From NCBI RefSeq assembly GCF_900104035.1, contig NZ_FNIT01000005.1, positions 248,001 through 312,000 on the forward strand: 64,000 nt of DNA, in the 5' to 3' direction. Origin of the DNA: Aureimonas jatrophae. Lineage in GTDB: Bacteria > Pseudomonadota > Alphaproteobacteria > Rhizobiales > Rhizobiaceae. This document shows positions 27,229-34,997 of this stretch, in pieces. The notes beneath the pieces were generated by a model. It was not told the DNA's origin, searched no databases, and saw only the letters and a list, made by a program, of their open reading frames with translations. Positions within the stretch are counted from its first letter, which is position 1, and the number at the start of each line of letters is the position of its first letter. Made by a program: the position numbers and the translations under genes.

Positions 27229-30153
27229 TCAGTGCGCCTCGTCCCAGTTCCCGGCCGCGCGTGCGTCGACGACGAGCGGCACCGAGAGCTCGAGGACCGG
27301 TTCGGCGGCGGTCTCCATGACGTGGCGGATCAGGGGAATCGTCGCGTCGACCTCGTCGTCCGGCACCTCGAAGACGAGTTCGTCGTGGACCTGCAGAAGC
27401 ATGCGCGCGCCGAGGCGCTCCTTGGCGAGCGCTCCTTCCATGCGGATCATGGCGCGGCGGATGATGTCGGCCGCGGTGCCCTGGATGGGAGCGTTGACCG
27501 CGGCGCGCTCGTTGAAAGCGCGCACCTGTGGGTTGGAGGCCTTGATGTCGGGATAGTGGGCGCGCCGGCCGAACAGCGTCTCGACGTAGCCCCGCTCCTT
27601 CGCTCCCTGCTTCACGCGGTCCATGTAGTCGCGGATGCCGGGGAAACGCTCGAAGTAACGCTTGATATAGGCGCCGGCCTCGGCCTGCGGAATGGTGAGC
27701 TGCGCGGCGAGGCCGAAGGCCGAGATGCCGTAGATGATGCCGAAGTTGATGGTCTTGGCGCGGCGGCGAATGTCGGACGGCATGCCCTCGACCGGCACGC
27801 CGAACATCTCGGAGGCGGTGGCGGCGTGGATGTCCTGCCCCTCGCGGAAGGCGGTGACGAGCGAGGGAATTTGCGACATGTGGGCCAGCAGTCGCAGCTC
27901 GATCTGCGAGTAGTCGGCGGAGACGAGCTGGTAGCCGGAGGCCGGCACGAAGGCGGTGCGGATCTCGCGCCCCTCCTCGGTGCGGGCGGGAATGTTCTGA
28001 AGGTTCGGCTCCGACGAGGACAGGCGCCCGGTCGTGGTCGAGGCCAGCGAGTAGGATGTGTGGATGCGGTCCTGTTCGTCCATGAAGGTCGGCAGCGCAT
28101 CGGCGTAGTTGTTCTTGAGGCGCGTGATCTGGCGCCAGTCGACGATGCGTCGCGGCAGCTCGTGGCCCTGCGCCGCGAGATCCTCGAGAAGGCGCGCGTC
28201 GGTCGCCCACTGCCCGGTGCGGGTCTTCTTGCCGCCCGGCAGGCCGAGCTTGCCGAACAGGACGTCGCCAAGCTGCTTCGGCGAGCCGATGTTGAAGGGC
28301 TCGCCGGCCAGGATGTGGATGTCGGCTTCGAGTCCCGCCGCCTTCTGGGCGAAGCGGCCCGACAGACGGGACAGGATCTGCCGGTCGACGCGGATGCCGC
28401 GCTCCTCCATGCGCGCGACCACCGGCACGAGCGGACGCTCCAGGCGCTCGTAGACGTGAAGGAGGCCCTCGGCGACGAGGCGGGGCTTCAGAGCGCGGTG
28501 AAGGCGCAGCGTCACGTCGGCATCCTCGGCCGCGTATTCCGTCACACGCTCGATGGGAACGCTGGCGATCGGCTTCATCGCGCGGCCCGAACCGCAGAGC
28601 TCCTTGTAGGAGATGGGCTTGTGGCCGAGGAAGCGCTCGGACAGTTCGTCCATGCCGTGGCCGTCCAGCGAGGACGACGCGTCGAGCACGTAGGAGATGA
28701 GCATCGTGTCGTCGAGCGGGGCGATCTCGACTCCGTGCCGACGCATCACGAGGTAGTCGTACTTGGCGTTCTGCGCGATCTTGAGGATCGCGGGGTCCTC
28801 CAGAAGCGGCTTCAGGAGGTCGAGCACGCGGCCGAGCGGGATTTGCGGGCCGACGCTCTCGTCCTGACCGTGCCCCAGAAGATCGCCGTGCCCCTCGCCG
28901 ACATGGCCGATCGGCACGTAGGCGGCCTCGTTCGGCGCGACCGCGACGCTGAGGCCGACGATCTCGGCGCGCATGGCGTCAAGCGCGGTGGTCTCGGTGT
29001 CGAAGGCGACGGCGCCTTCCTCGTAGGCGCGGCGGATCCAGTGAGCGAGGCGGGCTTCGTCGCGCACGGTCTCGTAAGCCGTGCGATCCACGGTCTGCGC
29101 GGCGGCCTCGGCCAGGCGGGCCTGCGCGTGCGCGGCCGGGGAAAGTTCGAGATTGCCGACGCGCGGCCCGGAGGCATCCGTCCAGCTGGCGTCGAGATCG
29201 GGACCACGCGGGGCCGCCTCGACGGCGACCTTGGCCGGGGCGACATCGGCGATGTCGGTGCCGAGCTTGGCCGAGACGCGCCGGGTCAGGGTCGTGAACT
29301 CCATCGCCTTCAGGAAGGCGACGAGCTTCTCGCCGTCGGGCTCGTGGATGAAGAGGTCGTCGAGCCCCTCCCCGTCCGCCAAGGGAACGTTCTGGTCGAG
29401 GGTCACGAGGCGCTTCGACAGGCGTGCCTGTTCCGCGTTGGCCTCGATCACCTCGCGGCGCTTCTGCTGCTTGATCTCGCTCGTGCGCTCCAGCAGCGCC
29501 TCCAGCGTGCCGAACTGGTCGAGAAGGCCGGCGGCGGTCTTGGGCCCGATGCCGGGCACGCCCGGCACGTTGTCGGAGCTGTCGCCAACCAGCGCCTGCA
29601 GATCGATCATCTTCTCCGGATAGACCCCGAACTTCTCGAACACCTCCTGCGCGCCGAGGCGCTTGTCCTTCATCTGGTCGTAGAGCGTGACGCCCGGCCC
29701 GACGAGCTGCATCAGGTCCTTGTCGGAGGAGACGATCGTGACGTCGCCGCCGGCCTCGACGGCCAGACGCGTGTAGGTCGCGATCAGGTCGTCGGCCTCG
29801 AAGCCTTGGCGCTCGACGCAGGGCAGGTCGAAGGCACGCACGGCGTCGCGGATCAGCGAGAACTGCGGGCGCAGGTCCTCGGGCGGCGCGGCGCGATTGG
29901 CCTTGTAGGCGTCGTAGAGTTCGTTGCGGAACGTCGTCGACGAATGGTCGAAGATCACCGCGAAATGGGTGGGCGCAACGCCGACCTCGGTCTCGCGCGC
30001 CTCCTCCACCAGCTTCCACAGCATGTTGCAGAAGCCCGCCACCGCACCCACCGGCAGACCGTCGCTCTTGCGCGACAGCGGCGGTAGCGCGTGGTAGGCG
30101 CGGAAGATGTAGGCCGAGCCGTCGACCAGAAAGAGGTGATCGCCTTTTTGCAT
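27229..30153 (-). CDS. polA: DNA polymerase I
   Basis: A 974-residue three-domain polymerase: 5'-3' exonuclease (about 1-290), 3'-5' exonuclease and polymerase. The proofreading site looks intact (FDTETTALD), unlike in some bacteria where it is lost. Polymerase motif A is SADYSQIELRLL, the O helix is RRRAKTINFGIIYGIS and motif C is QVHDELVFEVP. The start is set at 30153 (MQKGDHLFLVDGSAYIFRAYH); an in-frame extension to 30246 adds an Arg-rich sequence foreign to the family. Confidence 0.98.
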   Translation of the reverse strand: MQKGDHLFLVDGSAYIFRAYHALPPLSRKSDGLPVGAVAGFCNMLWKLVEEARETEVGVAPTHFAVIFDHSSTTFRNELYDAYKANRAAPPEDLRPQFSLIRDAVRAFDLPCVERQGFEADDLIATYTRLAVEAGGDVTIVSSDKDLMQLVGPGVTLYDQMKDKRLGAQEVFEKFGVYPEKMIDLQALVGDSSDNVPGVPGIGPKTAAGLLDQFGTLEALLERTSEIKQQKRREVIEANAEQARLSKRLVTLDQNVPLADGEGLDDLFIHEPDGEKLVAFLKAMEFTTLTRRVSAKLGTDIADVAPAKVAVEAAPRGPDLDASWTDASGPRVGNLELSPAAHAQARLAEAAAQTVDRTAYETVRDEARLAHWIRRAYEEGAVAFDTETTALDAMRAEIVGLSVAVAPNEAAYVPIGHVGEGHGDLLGHGQDESVGPQIPLGRVLDLLKPLLEDPAILKIAQNAKYDYLVMRRHGVEIAPLDDTMLISYVLDASSSLDGHGMDELSERFLGHKPISYKELCGSGRAMKPIASVPIERVTEYAAEDADVTLRLHRALKPRLVAEGLLHVYERLERPLVPVVARMEERGIRVDRQILSRLSGRFAQKAAGLEADIHILAGEPFNIGSPKQLGDVLFGKLGLPGGKKTRTGQWATDARLLEDLAAQGHELPRRIVDWRQITRLKNNYADALPTFMDEQDRIHTSYSLASTTTGRLSSSEPNLQNIPARTEEGREIRTAFVPASGYQLVSADYSQIELRLLAHMSQIPSLVTAFREGQDIHAATASEMFGVPVEGMPSDIRRRAKTINFGIIYGISAFGLAAQLTIPQAEAGAYIKRYFERFPGIRDYMDRVKQGAKERGYVETLFGRRAHYPDIKASNPQVRAFNERAAVNAPIQGTAADIIRRAMIRMEGALAKERLGARMLLQVHDELVFEVPDDEVDATIPLIRHVMETAAEPVLELSVPLVVDARAAGNWDEAH

Positions 30154-30335
30154 GGGAAGGGTGGTATCGCGGGGCGCGGAGCCTGTCCACGGTCGCCGCC
30201 CGCGGCGCAGGAACCTGGTGGCGGGCCGAGCGCGTCTAGGCGCCAAATTCTGTCGTCAAGGGGAAAACCGCCGGGCTATGGAGCCGACATTACCGAGGTT
30301 TAAGGTTCCGATCACGAACCTGTGATCAGATCGCC

Positions 30336-30364
30336 TTGAACTTATTCGAGGGGAAGCGCATTTT
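30336..30364 (+). promoter_or_regulatory. Candidate promoter of a small RNA
   Basis: TTGAAC (30336-30341), a 17-base spacer and CATTTT (30359-30364) would start transcription near 30371. It lies in a gene-free gap and points towards a strong terminator 115-150 bases downstream. The -10 box is imperfect. Confidence 0.4.
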
Positions 30365-30370
30365 CTGCAC

Positions 30371-30535
30371 AACGACGCACACGAAGAGGCGTCGCCTTCG
30401 GCCCCAAGCTTGTCCCCCGCTTTTGTGCCGAATGCTGAGCGGAAAGATCCCATCCCCCCTCTCGGGACATCCGCTCTATCAGAAGGAGCCGTCGCGACAA
30501 CCCCCCTCCAGTCCGCGACGGCTCTTTTCTGTTTT
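30371..30535 (+). ncRNA. Probable small RNA with C-rich hairpin loops
   Basis: A roughly 165-base interval with no plausible protein but ordered structure. First, 30437-30443 GAGCGGA pairs with 30470-30476 TCCGCTC (inner stem TCCC/GGGA), leaving a 12-base loop ATCCCCCCTCTC. Second, the terminator stem leaves a loop with CCCCCCTCC. A third, weaker bulged stem (CACA...GAAG with CTTTTGTG, about 30380-30427) encloses another C run (GTCCCCCG). C-rich loops complementary to Shine-Dalgarno sequences resemble alphaproteobacterial anti-SD small RNAs such as the alpha-r14 class. It could instead be an attenuated leader of the dipeptidase gene. The identity is inferred. Confidence 0.6.
30486..30535 (+). 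terminator. Strong terminator in the polA-dipeptidase gap
   Basis: Perfect 11-base stem (GAGCCGTCGCG at 30486-30496 with CGCGACGGCTC at 30514-30524) followed by TTTTCTGTTTT. No protein gene lies upstream on this strand, so it must end a non-coding transcript or act as an attenuator of the gene that follows. Confidence 0.88.
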
Positions 30536-30681
30536 CAGGCCCCCGTTCTCCCCGTTTTCCACATGGGCTGTTGTTTGCGTGCCACGTCCGGCGCGGGTGG
30601 ACCTGCGCGAGCCGGAGGGTTTATGCCGGTTGCCGAAGTCCGCCCCTTCCGCGGTGGACGACCCGCAGCCCGGATGATCCC

Positions 30682-32079
30682 ATGGCCGACCTCGACAGCG
30701 TCCTTTCCTGCCTCGACCTCAATCTCGACCGCTCGGTGGAGCGCCTCCAGGCCCTGCTCCGTATCCCATCGATCTCGACCGACCCGGCCTATGCGGAAGA
30801 CTGCCAGCGCGCCGCCGAATGGCTGCGCGGCGATCTCGAGGCGATCGGCTTCGACGCACGCGTCCACGAGACGACGGGTCGCCCGATGGTGGTGGCGCGG
30901 CGCGAAGGGCCGGCCGGCTCGCCCAACGTCCTGTTCTACGGCCACTACGACGTGCAGCCGGTGGACCCGCTGGAACTGTGGGACGCCGACCCGTTCGATC
31001 CGCGCGTGGTCGACGGGCCGGACGGCTCGCGCCGCATCACCGGGCGCGGCTCGGCGGACGACAAGGGCCAGTTGATGACGTTCATCGAGGCGTGTCGTGC
31101 CTTTATCGCCGAGACCGGCGGTCTGCCCTGCTCGGTCACGATCTTCCTGGAGGGCGAGGAGGAATCGGGCTCGCCCTCGCTCCTGCCGTTCCTCGACACA
31201 CATCGGGACACGCTGTCGGCCGACGTCGCGCTGATCTGCGACACGAGCATGTGGGACAAGGACACGCCCGCCATCTCCACCGGCCTGCGCGGCCTCGTCG
31301 GCGAGGAGGTGACGATCCACGCCGCGTCGATGGACCTTCATTCCGGCTACTTCGGCGGCGCGGCCGCGAACCCCATCACGGTTCTGGCGCGCATCATCGG
31401 CGAGCTCCACGATGCCGAGGGCCGCGTCATCCTGCCCGGCTTCTACGACGGGGTGCCGGAACTGCCGGAGGACGTGCGCCGGGTCTGGGACGAGCTGCCC
31501 TTCTCGCAGGACGCGTTTCTCGGCCAGGTCGGCCTCTCCGTCCCGTTCGGCGAGACGGGTCGCTCGGTCCTCGAGCAGACCTGGTCGCGCCCGACCGCCG
31601 AGGTGAACGGCATCGAGGGCGGCTATACCGGCAAGGGCTTCAAGACCGTGATCGCGGCCGAGGCTCACGCCAAGATCTCGTTCCGCCTCGTCTTCGACCA
31701 GGACCCGGCGGCCATCCGCGAGAGCTTCCGCCAGTTCGTGCGCGAGCGCCTGCCGGCCGATTGCCGCGCGGAGTTCCACGAGCACGGCGGCTCGCCGGCC
31801 ATCCAGTTGCCCTTCGATTCCCCGGTCCTGGAAACGGCCCGCGAGGCGCTGTCGGCGGAATGGCCGAACAAGGCCGTGATGATCGGCATGGGCGGCTCGA
31901 TTCCCGTGGTCGGCGAGTTCAAGCGCCGGCTGGGCATGCCCTCGTTGCTGGTGGGTTTCGGTCTGGCCGACGACCGCATCCATTCGCCCAACGAGAAGTA
32001 CGAGATGCGCTCCTTCGCCAAGGGCCAGCGCTCCTGGGCGCGCATCCTGGCGGCGCTGGGCGAGCGGGGCACCAAGTGA
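30682..32079 (+). CDS. M20 family dipeptidase/amidohydrolase
   Basis: A 465-residue M20-type zinc peptidase. The metal-site blocks VLFYGHYDVQPVDP, RGSADDKGQLMTFIEA and LEGEEESGSPS are clear, and the dimerisation domain and C-terminal HSPNEKYEM motif follow. This class (M20/M25/M40) cleaves dipeptides or related amides; substrate unknown. Start at 30682 (MADLDSVLSCLDLNLD). The first member of a three-gene unit: a 55-residue gene overlaps its stop, then a Doc-like gene. Confidence 0.92.
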   Translation: MADLDSVLSCLDLNLDRSVERLQALLRIPSISTDPAYAEDCQRAAEWLRGDLEAIGFDARVHETTGRPMVVARREGPAGSPNVLFYGHYDVQPVDPLELWDADPFDPRVVDGPDGSRRITGRGSADDKGQLMTFIEACRAFIAETGGLPCSVTIFLEGEEESGSPSLLPFLDTHRDTLSADVALICDTSMWDKDTPAISTGLRGLVGEEVTIHAASMDLHSGYFGGAAANPITVLARIIGELHDAEGRVILPGFYDGVPELPEDVRRVWDELPFSQDAFLGQVGLSVPFGETGRSVLEQTWSRPTAEVNGIEGGYTGKGFKTVIAAEAHAKISFRLVFDQDPAAIRESFRQFVRERLPADCRAEFHEHGGSPAIQLPFDSPVLETAREALSAEWPNKAVMIGMGGSIPVVGEFKRRLGMPSLLVGFGLADDRIHSPNEKYEMRSFAKGQRSWARILAALGERGTK

Positions 32080-32243
32080 GCCGCCTGCCACCCGAGTACG
32101 ATCCTGACGACGACGAGGACCGGGACGAAGCTGCGGTGCCGGGGCTTCCCCCTCTCGCGGACCCCTTGCGCGAGGCCAAGATGCAGGTCGCGCGGGCGGT
32201 CGCCCGGCGCCGGCGTGCCGCGCTTACGGCCCTGAAGGACTGA
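32076..32243 (+). CDS. Small acidic/basic hypothetical protein
   Basis: A 55-residue protein starting with GTG inside the dipeptidase stop (GTGA), so it is likely translationally coupled. It has an acidic first half (EYDPDDDEDRDEAA) and a basic helical end (AVARRRRAALTALKD). I do not recognise it. Its small size, split charge and position seven bases before a Doc-like gene would fit a labelling or antidote-like partner, but there is no recognisable antitoxin domain. Confidence 0.6.
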   Translation: MSRLPPEYDPDDDEDRDEAAVPGLPPLADPLREAKMQVARAVARRRRAALTALKD

Positions 32244-32250
32244 GGGCGCG

Positions 32251-32700
32251 ATGTTCGAGATCACCTGGCTCGACCGGCTCGACATCGAGCGCATCCATGC
32301 CGAACTCAGCGGCCGGCCCGAGAACGAGGCGGCGCCAGCCCTTGCGCTTCTTCTGCGGCGCATGGCGGGGCTGCTTCAGGGCGACGAGGAGATCGAGCTG
32401 ACAGACCTCGCCGCGGCACTCGGCGAGGCGATCCTGCGCGACCGGCCGTTCGCGAGCGGCAACCGCGCCGTGTCGCTGGTCGCCTGCGAGACCTTTCTGG
32501 TTCTCAACGGCCTCGATCTTCTGCCGCTTTCGGACGAGGAACTGGCCGCGACCTGGCTCGCGCTGGAGGCAGGCGACCTCACCGCCTTCGAGTTGGCCGG
32601 CATCCTGCGCGGCGAGCGTCCGGAACTCGTCGAGGATGCGATCGCCGCCCACGCACACCGGCTGCCGGCGGGCATGGGCGGCGACGACGGCGAGCGCTGA
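32251..32700 (+). CDS. Degenerate Doc/Fic-like protein
   Basis: A 149-residue protein resembling the death-on-curing (Doc) branch of the Fic family: an N-terminal helix WLDRLDIERIHAEL, then RDRPFASGNRAVSLVACETFLVLNGLDL, where active Doc/Fic proteins have H-[PI]-F-x-[DE]-[GA]-N-K-R. Here the catalytic His is Arg65, the acidic residue is Ser69 and the final basic pair is Arg72-Ala73, although Gly70-Asn71 is kept. The usual kinase or AMP-transfer chemistry is therefore unlikely. It ends close to the end of a convergent binding-protein gene. Confidence 0.7.
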   Translation: MFEITWLDRLDIERIHAELSGRPENEAAPALALLLRRMAGLLQGDEEIELTDLAAALGEAILRDRPFASGNRAVSLVACETFLVLNGLDLLPLSDEELAATWLALEAGDLTAFELAGILRGERPELVEDAIAAHAHRLPAGMGGDDGER

Positions 32701-32704
32701 AGCG

Positions 32705-33679
32705 CTACTCGATGCGGGCGCCGGACTTCTCGATCACCGGGCGCCAGCGCGTGATCTCGGACTGGACGTGCGCGGCGAGCTCTTCCGGCGTGCCACCCAC
32801 CGTGGTCGCGCCGACTTCGGCGAGCCGCGCCTTCACCGCCGCGTCGCCGATCGCCTCGTTGGCGACGCGGTTCAGCGTCGCGATCACCTCCGGCGGCGTG
32901 CCGGCCGGTGCGAAGAAGGCGTTCCAGGTATTGGTCTCGTAGCCCGGCACGCCGGCCTCCTCCATGGTCGGAATGTCGGGGAAGTTGGCGGCGCGTGTCT
33001 TGGTGGTGACCGCCAGCGCCCGCAACGCGCCGGAGCGGATGAACTCGGTCGACGACGGCAGGTTGTCGAAGTTGATCGGCACCGCGCCCGACACCGCGTC
33101 CACGAGCGCCGGTCCCGAACCCTGGTAGGGAACGTGGACCATGTCGACGCCCGCCAGCGACTTGAAGAGTTCGCCCGACAGATGCAGCGGCGTGCCGTTG
33201 CCGCTGGAGGAGTAGACCTCCTCACCGGGCTTCTCCTTCAGTCGCGCGATCAACTCCTGCACGTTCTGGGCCGGGTAGTCCTTGTTGACGGTCAGGACGT
33301 TGGGAACGGTCACGAGCCATGCGATCGGCGCGAAATCCTTGACCGGGTCGAAGGGTGGCTTGGCGTAGAGCGAGGCGACCAGCGCATGGGTCGCGATCGT
33401 GCCCATCAGGATCGTGTAGCCGTCGGCCGGCGCCTTAGCGACGAAGCTGGCGCCGAGGTTCCCGCCCGCCCCGCCCTTGTTGTCCACAAGGACCTGCTGG
33501 CCGAGGATCGTCGACATCTTCTGGGCGATCGTGCGCGCCACGAGATCCGTCGAGCCGCCGGCCGCGAACGGTACGACCAGCGTGACGGGACGCTCGGGAT
33601 AGGTCTGCGCCGCGACCGGCGACAGAGTCGCTCCCATGGCGATGGCCAGCGCGGCCCCCAGAACTTGGCGTCGCTTCAT
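32705..33679 (-). CDS. Tripartite tricarboxylate transporter (Bug) binding protein
   Basis: A 324-residue periplasmic receptor with a signal peptide (MKRRQVLGAALAIAMGATLSPVAAQ) and the Bug/TctC-type YPERPVTLVVPFAAGGSTD N terminus, followed by KGGAGGNLGASFVAKAPADGYT. Such receptors feed small carboxylates to TctAB membrane proteins. No tctA or tctB lies in this window, so it is an orphan. The start at 33679 is behind a good ribosome site (GGAGGAAACAAC); an upstream extension in the same frame is not family-like. It is convergent with the Doc-like gene and divergent from the porin. Confidence 0.93.
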   Translation of the reverse strand: MKRRQVLGAALAIAMGATLSPVAAQTYPERPVTLVVPFAAGGSTDLVARTIAQKMSTILGQQVLVDNKGGAGGNLGASFVAKAPADGYTILMGTIATHALVASLYAKPPFDPVKDFAPIAWLVTVPNVLTVNKDYPAQNVQELIARLKEKPGEEVYSSSGNGTPLHLSGELFKSLAGVDMVHVPYQGSGPALVDAVSGAVPINFDNLPSSTEFIRSGALRALAVTTKTRAANFPDIPTMEEAGVPGYETNTWNAFFAPAGTPPEVIATLNRVANEAIGDAAVKARLAEVGATTVGGTPEELAAHVQSEITRWRPVIEKSGARIE

Positions 33680-33912
33680 GTTGTTTCCTCCCTTTGGGCC
33701 GTCGGGCCCGACGGTGACTCCCGCCTGCGAAGTCTGGACCGGCGGCCGGGGTGCGGCAAGTCGAACCGGCCGCAACAGGTTGTGACCCATCGGCCACGGC
33801 TCGTGGCCGGAACGACACGCATGCGGGCCAGGCGATTGAAACGCGGGCCCGGAAGGGAACATGGTGCAGCCAAGTCGCGCCCCGTCGGCGCCCCTGTTCG
33901 GAGTTTGCGTCC
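33680..33912. other. Divergent intergenic region, Bug receptor / MipA porin
   Basis: About 230 bases between divergent genes. It must hold promoters for both. I see no convincing pair of boxes or a clear dyad. Confidence 0.4.
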
Positions 33913-34743
33913 ATGTCGATCCGCGCCGTTGTTCTCGCCCTGTCCGCGTCCGCGCTGATCGGCTCCGCAGCCCTGGCCGCAGACGTCTACACGCCGGACA
34001 CGACCGAGGTCGCGATCGTCAACAACGCCGATCTCATCATCGAACTGGGCGCCGGCGTCTCGACGCAGCCCGCCTATGAAGGCGCCGACGACTACATCGT
34101 CTCGGGCTTCCCGATCGTCGATCTGCAGTATCTCAGCATCCCCGGCCTGTTCGACATCGGCTCGCCCGACGAGCAGCAGGGCGGCCTGCGCATCGGCCCC
34201 TCGTTCCGCTTCATCGACAAGCGCAACGCGGCCGACTACCCGGAGCTCCTGGGCACGCTGCCGCTCGACGACAGCTACCAGATCGGCCTGCGCGCGGGAT
34301 ACGAGTTCCCGGTCTACGAGACGTTGAACATCGAGGTCTACGGTGCGGCGCGCTACGCCTTCAACGAGGGCGAGGGCTTCGTCGGCGACGCGGGCTTCGA
34401 CTTGATCTCGCGCCCGACCCCCGACCTCGAGTTCAAGCTGGGACCGCGCACGAGCTTCGCGGACTCCGACTACATGGACACCTACTTCGCCGTGAAGCCG
34501 ATCGAGGCCCTCGGCTCGTTCGGCGGCCTGCGCGCCTACGACACGTCGGGCGGTTTCAAATCGGTGGGCGTGGCGGCCTCGGCGCGCTACGAGTTCCGTC
34601 CCGACTGGTTCCTGAACGCCAATGCCGCCTGGGACCGTCTGGTCGGCGACGCCGCCGATTCGCCGATCGCGGAGGTCGGCTCCGAGAACCAGTTCTTCGC
34701 CGGCATCGGCCTGTCGCGCCGCTTCAACTTCGACCTCTTCTAG
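33913..34743 (+). CDS. MipA/OmpV family outer membrane protein
   Basis: A 276-residue protein with a signal peptide (MSIRAVVLALSASALIGSAALAA) and a beta-barrel ending in a C-terminal aromatic (GIGLSRRFNFDLF), typical of the MipA/OmpV family (scaffolds for murein enzymes or porins). Alternating hydrophobic strands and DYIV...PIVDLQYL-type segments are visible. It stands alone, with penicillin-binding protein 1A about 250 bases downstream, which may be meaningful since MipA binds murein synthases in enterobacteria. Confidence 0.88.
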   Translation: MSIRAVVLALSASALIGSAALAADVYTPDTTEVAIVNNADLIIELGAGVSTQPAYEGADDYIVSGFPIVDLQYLSIPGLFDIGSPDEQQGGLRIGPSFRFIDKRNAADYPELLGTLPLDDSYQIGLRAGYEFPVYETLNIEVYGAARYAFNEGEGFVGDAGFDLISRPTPDLEFKLGPRTSFADSDYMDTYFAVKPIEALGSFGGLRAYDTSGGFKSVGVAASARYEFRPDWFLNANAAWDRLVGDAADSPIAEVGSENQFFAGIGLSRRFNFDLF

Positions 34744-34997
34744 TCCCCGCCGCCGGGACCCTGACGCGCGGGCCGACCGGCCCCGCGGACCGTTCATGCC
34801 CTGGCAGGCTTCCTTAACGCCCCGTTAATTCGCCGCATTTACGCTGCACCCGGTCGGGCTGCCGCATCCGTCGGGATGCGGCGCAGCGGACCGCCGCCGC
34901 GCCTCGCTGCAGGCGCGAGGGTCGAGGGTCCCGCCGTCTCGCGCTCCCGAGGGGAGACCGGCGCGCTGGACGGCGAGCTTCAAGGGGAACACGGCGC
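34744..34997. other. Gap before the penicillin-binding protein gene, with a hairpin
   Basis: About 250 bases without a gene. A 9-base inverted repeat (GCCGCATCC 34861-34869, GGATGCGGC 34874-34882) lies about 115 bases before the PBP start and could form in its leader. An AT-rich patch with CGTTAATTCGCC (34833-34844) may include the promoter. Confidence 0.4.

Noticed and set aside
30256-30453. A 65-residue minus-strand frame between polA and the dipeptidase
   Set aside because: There is no ribosome site or family pattern, and it overlaps the better supported non-coding structure on the plus strand.
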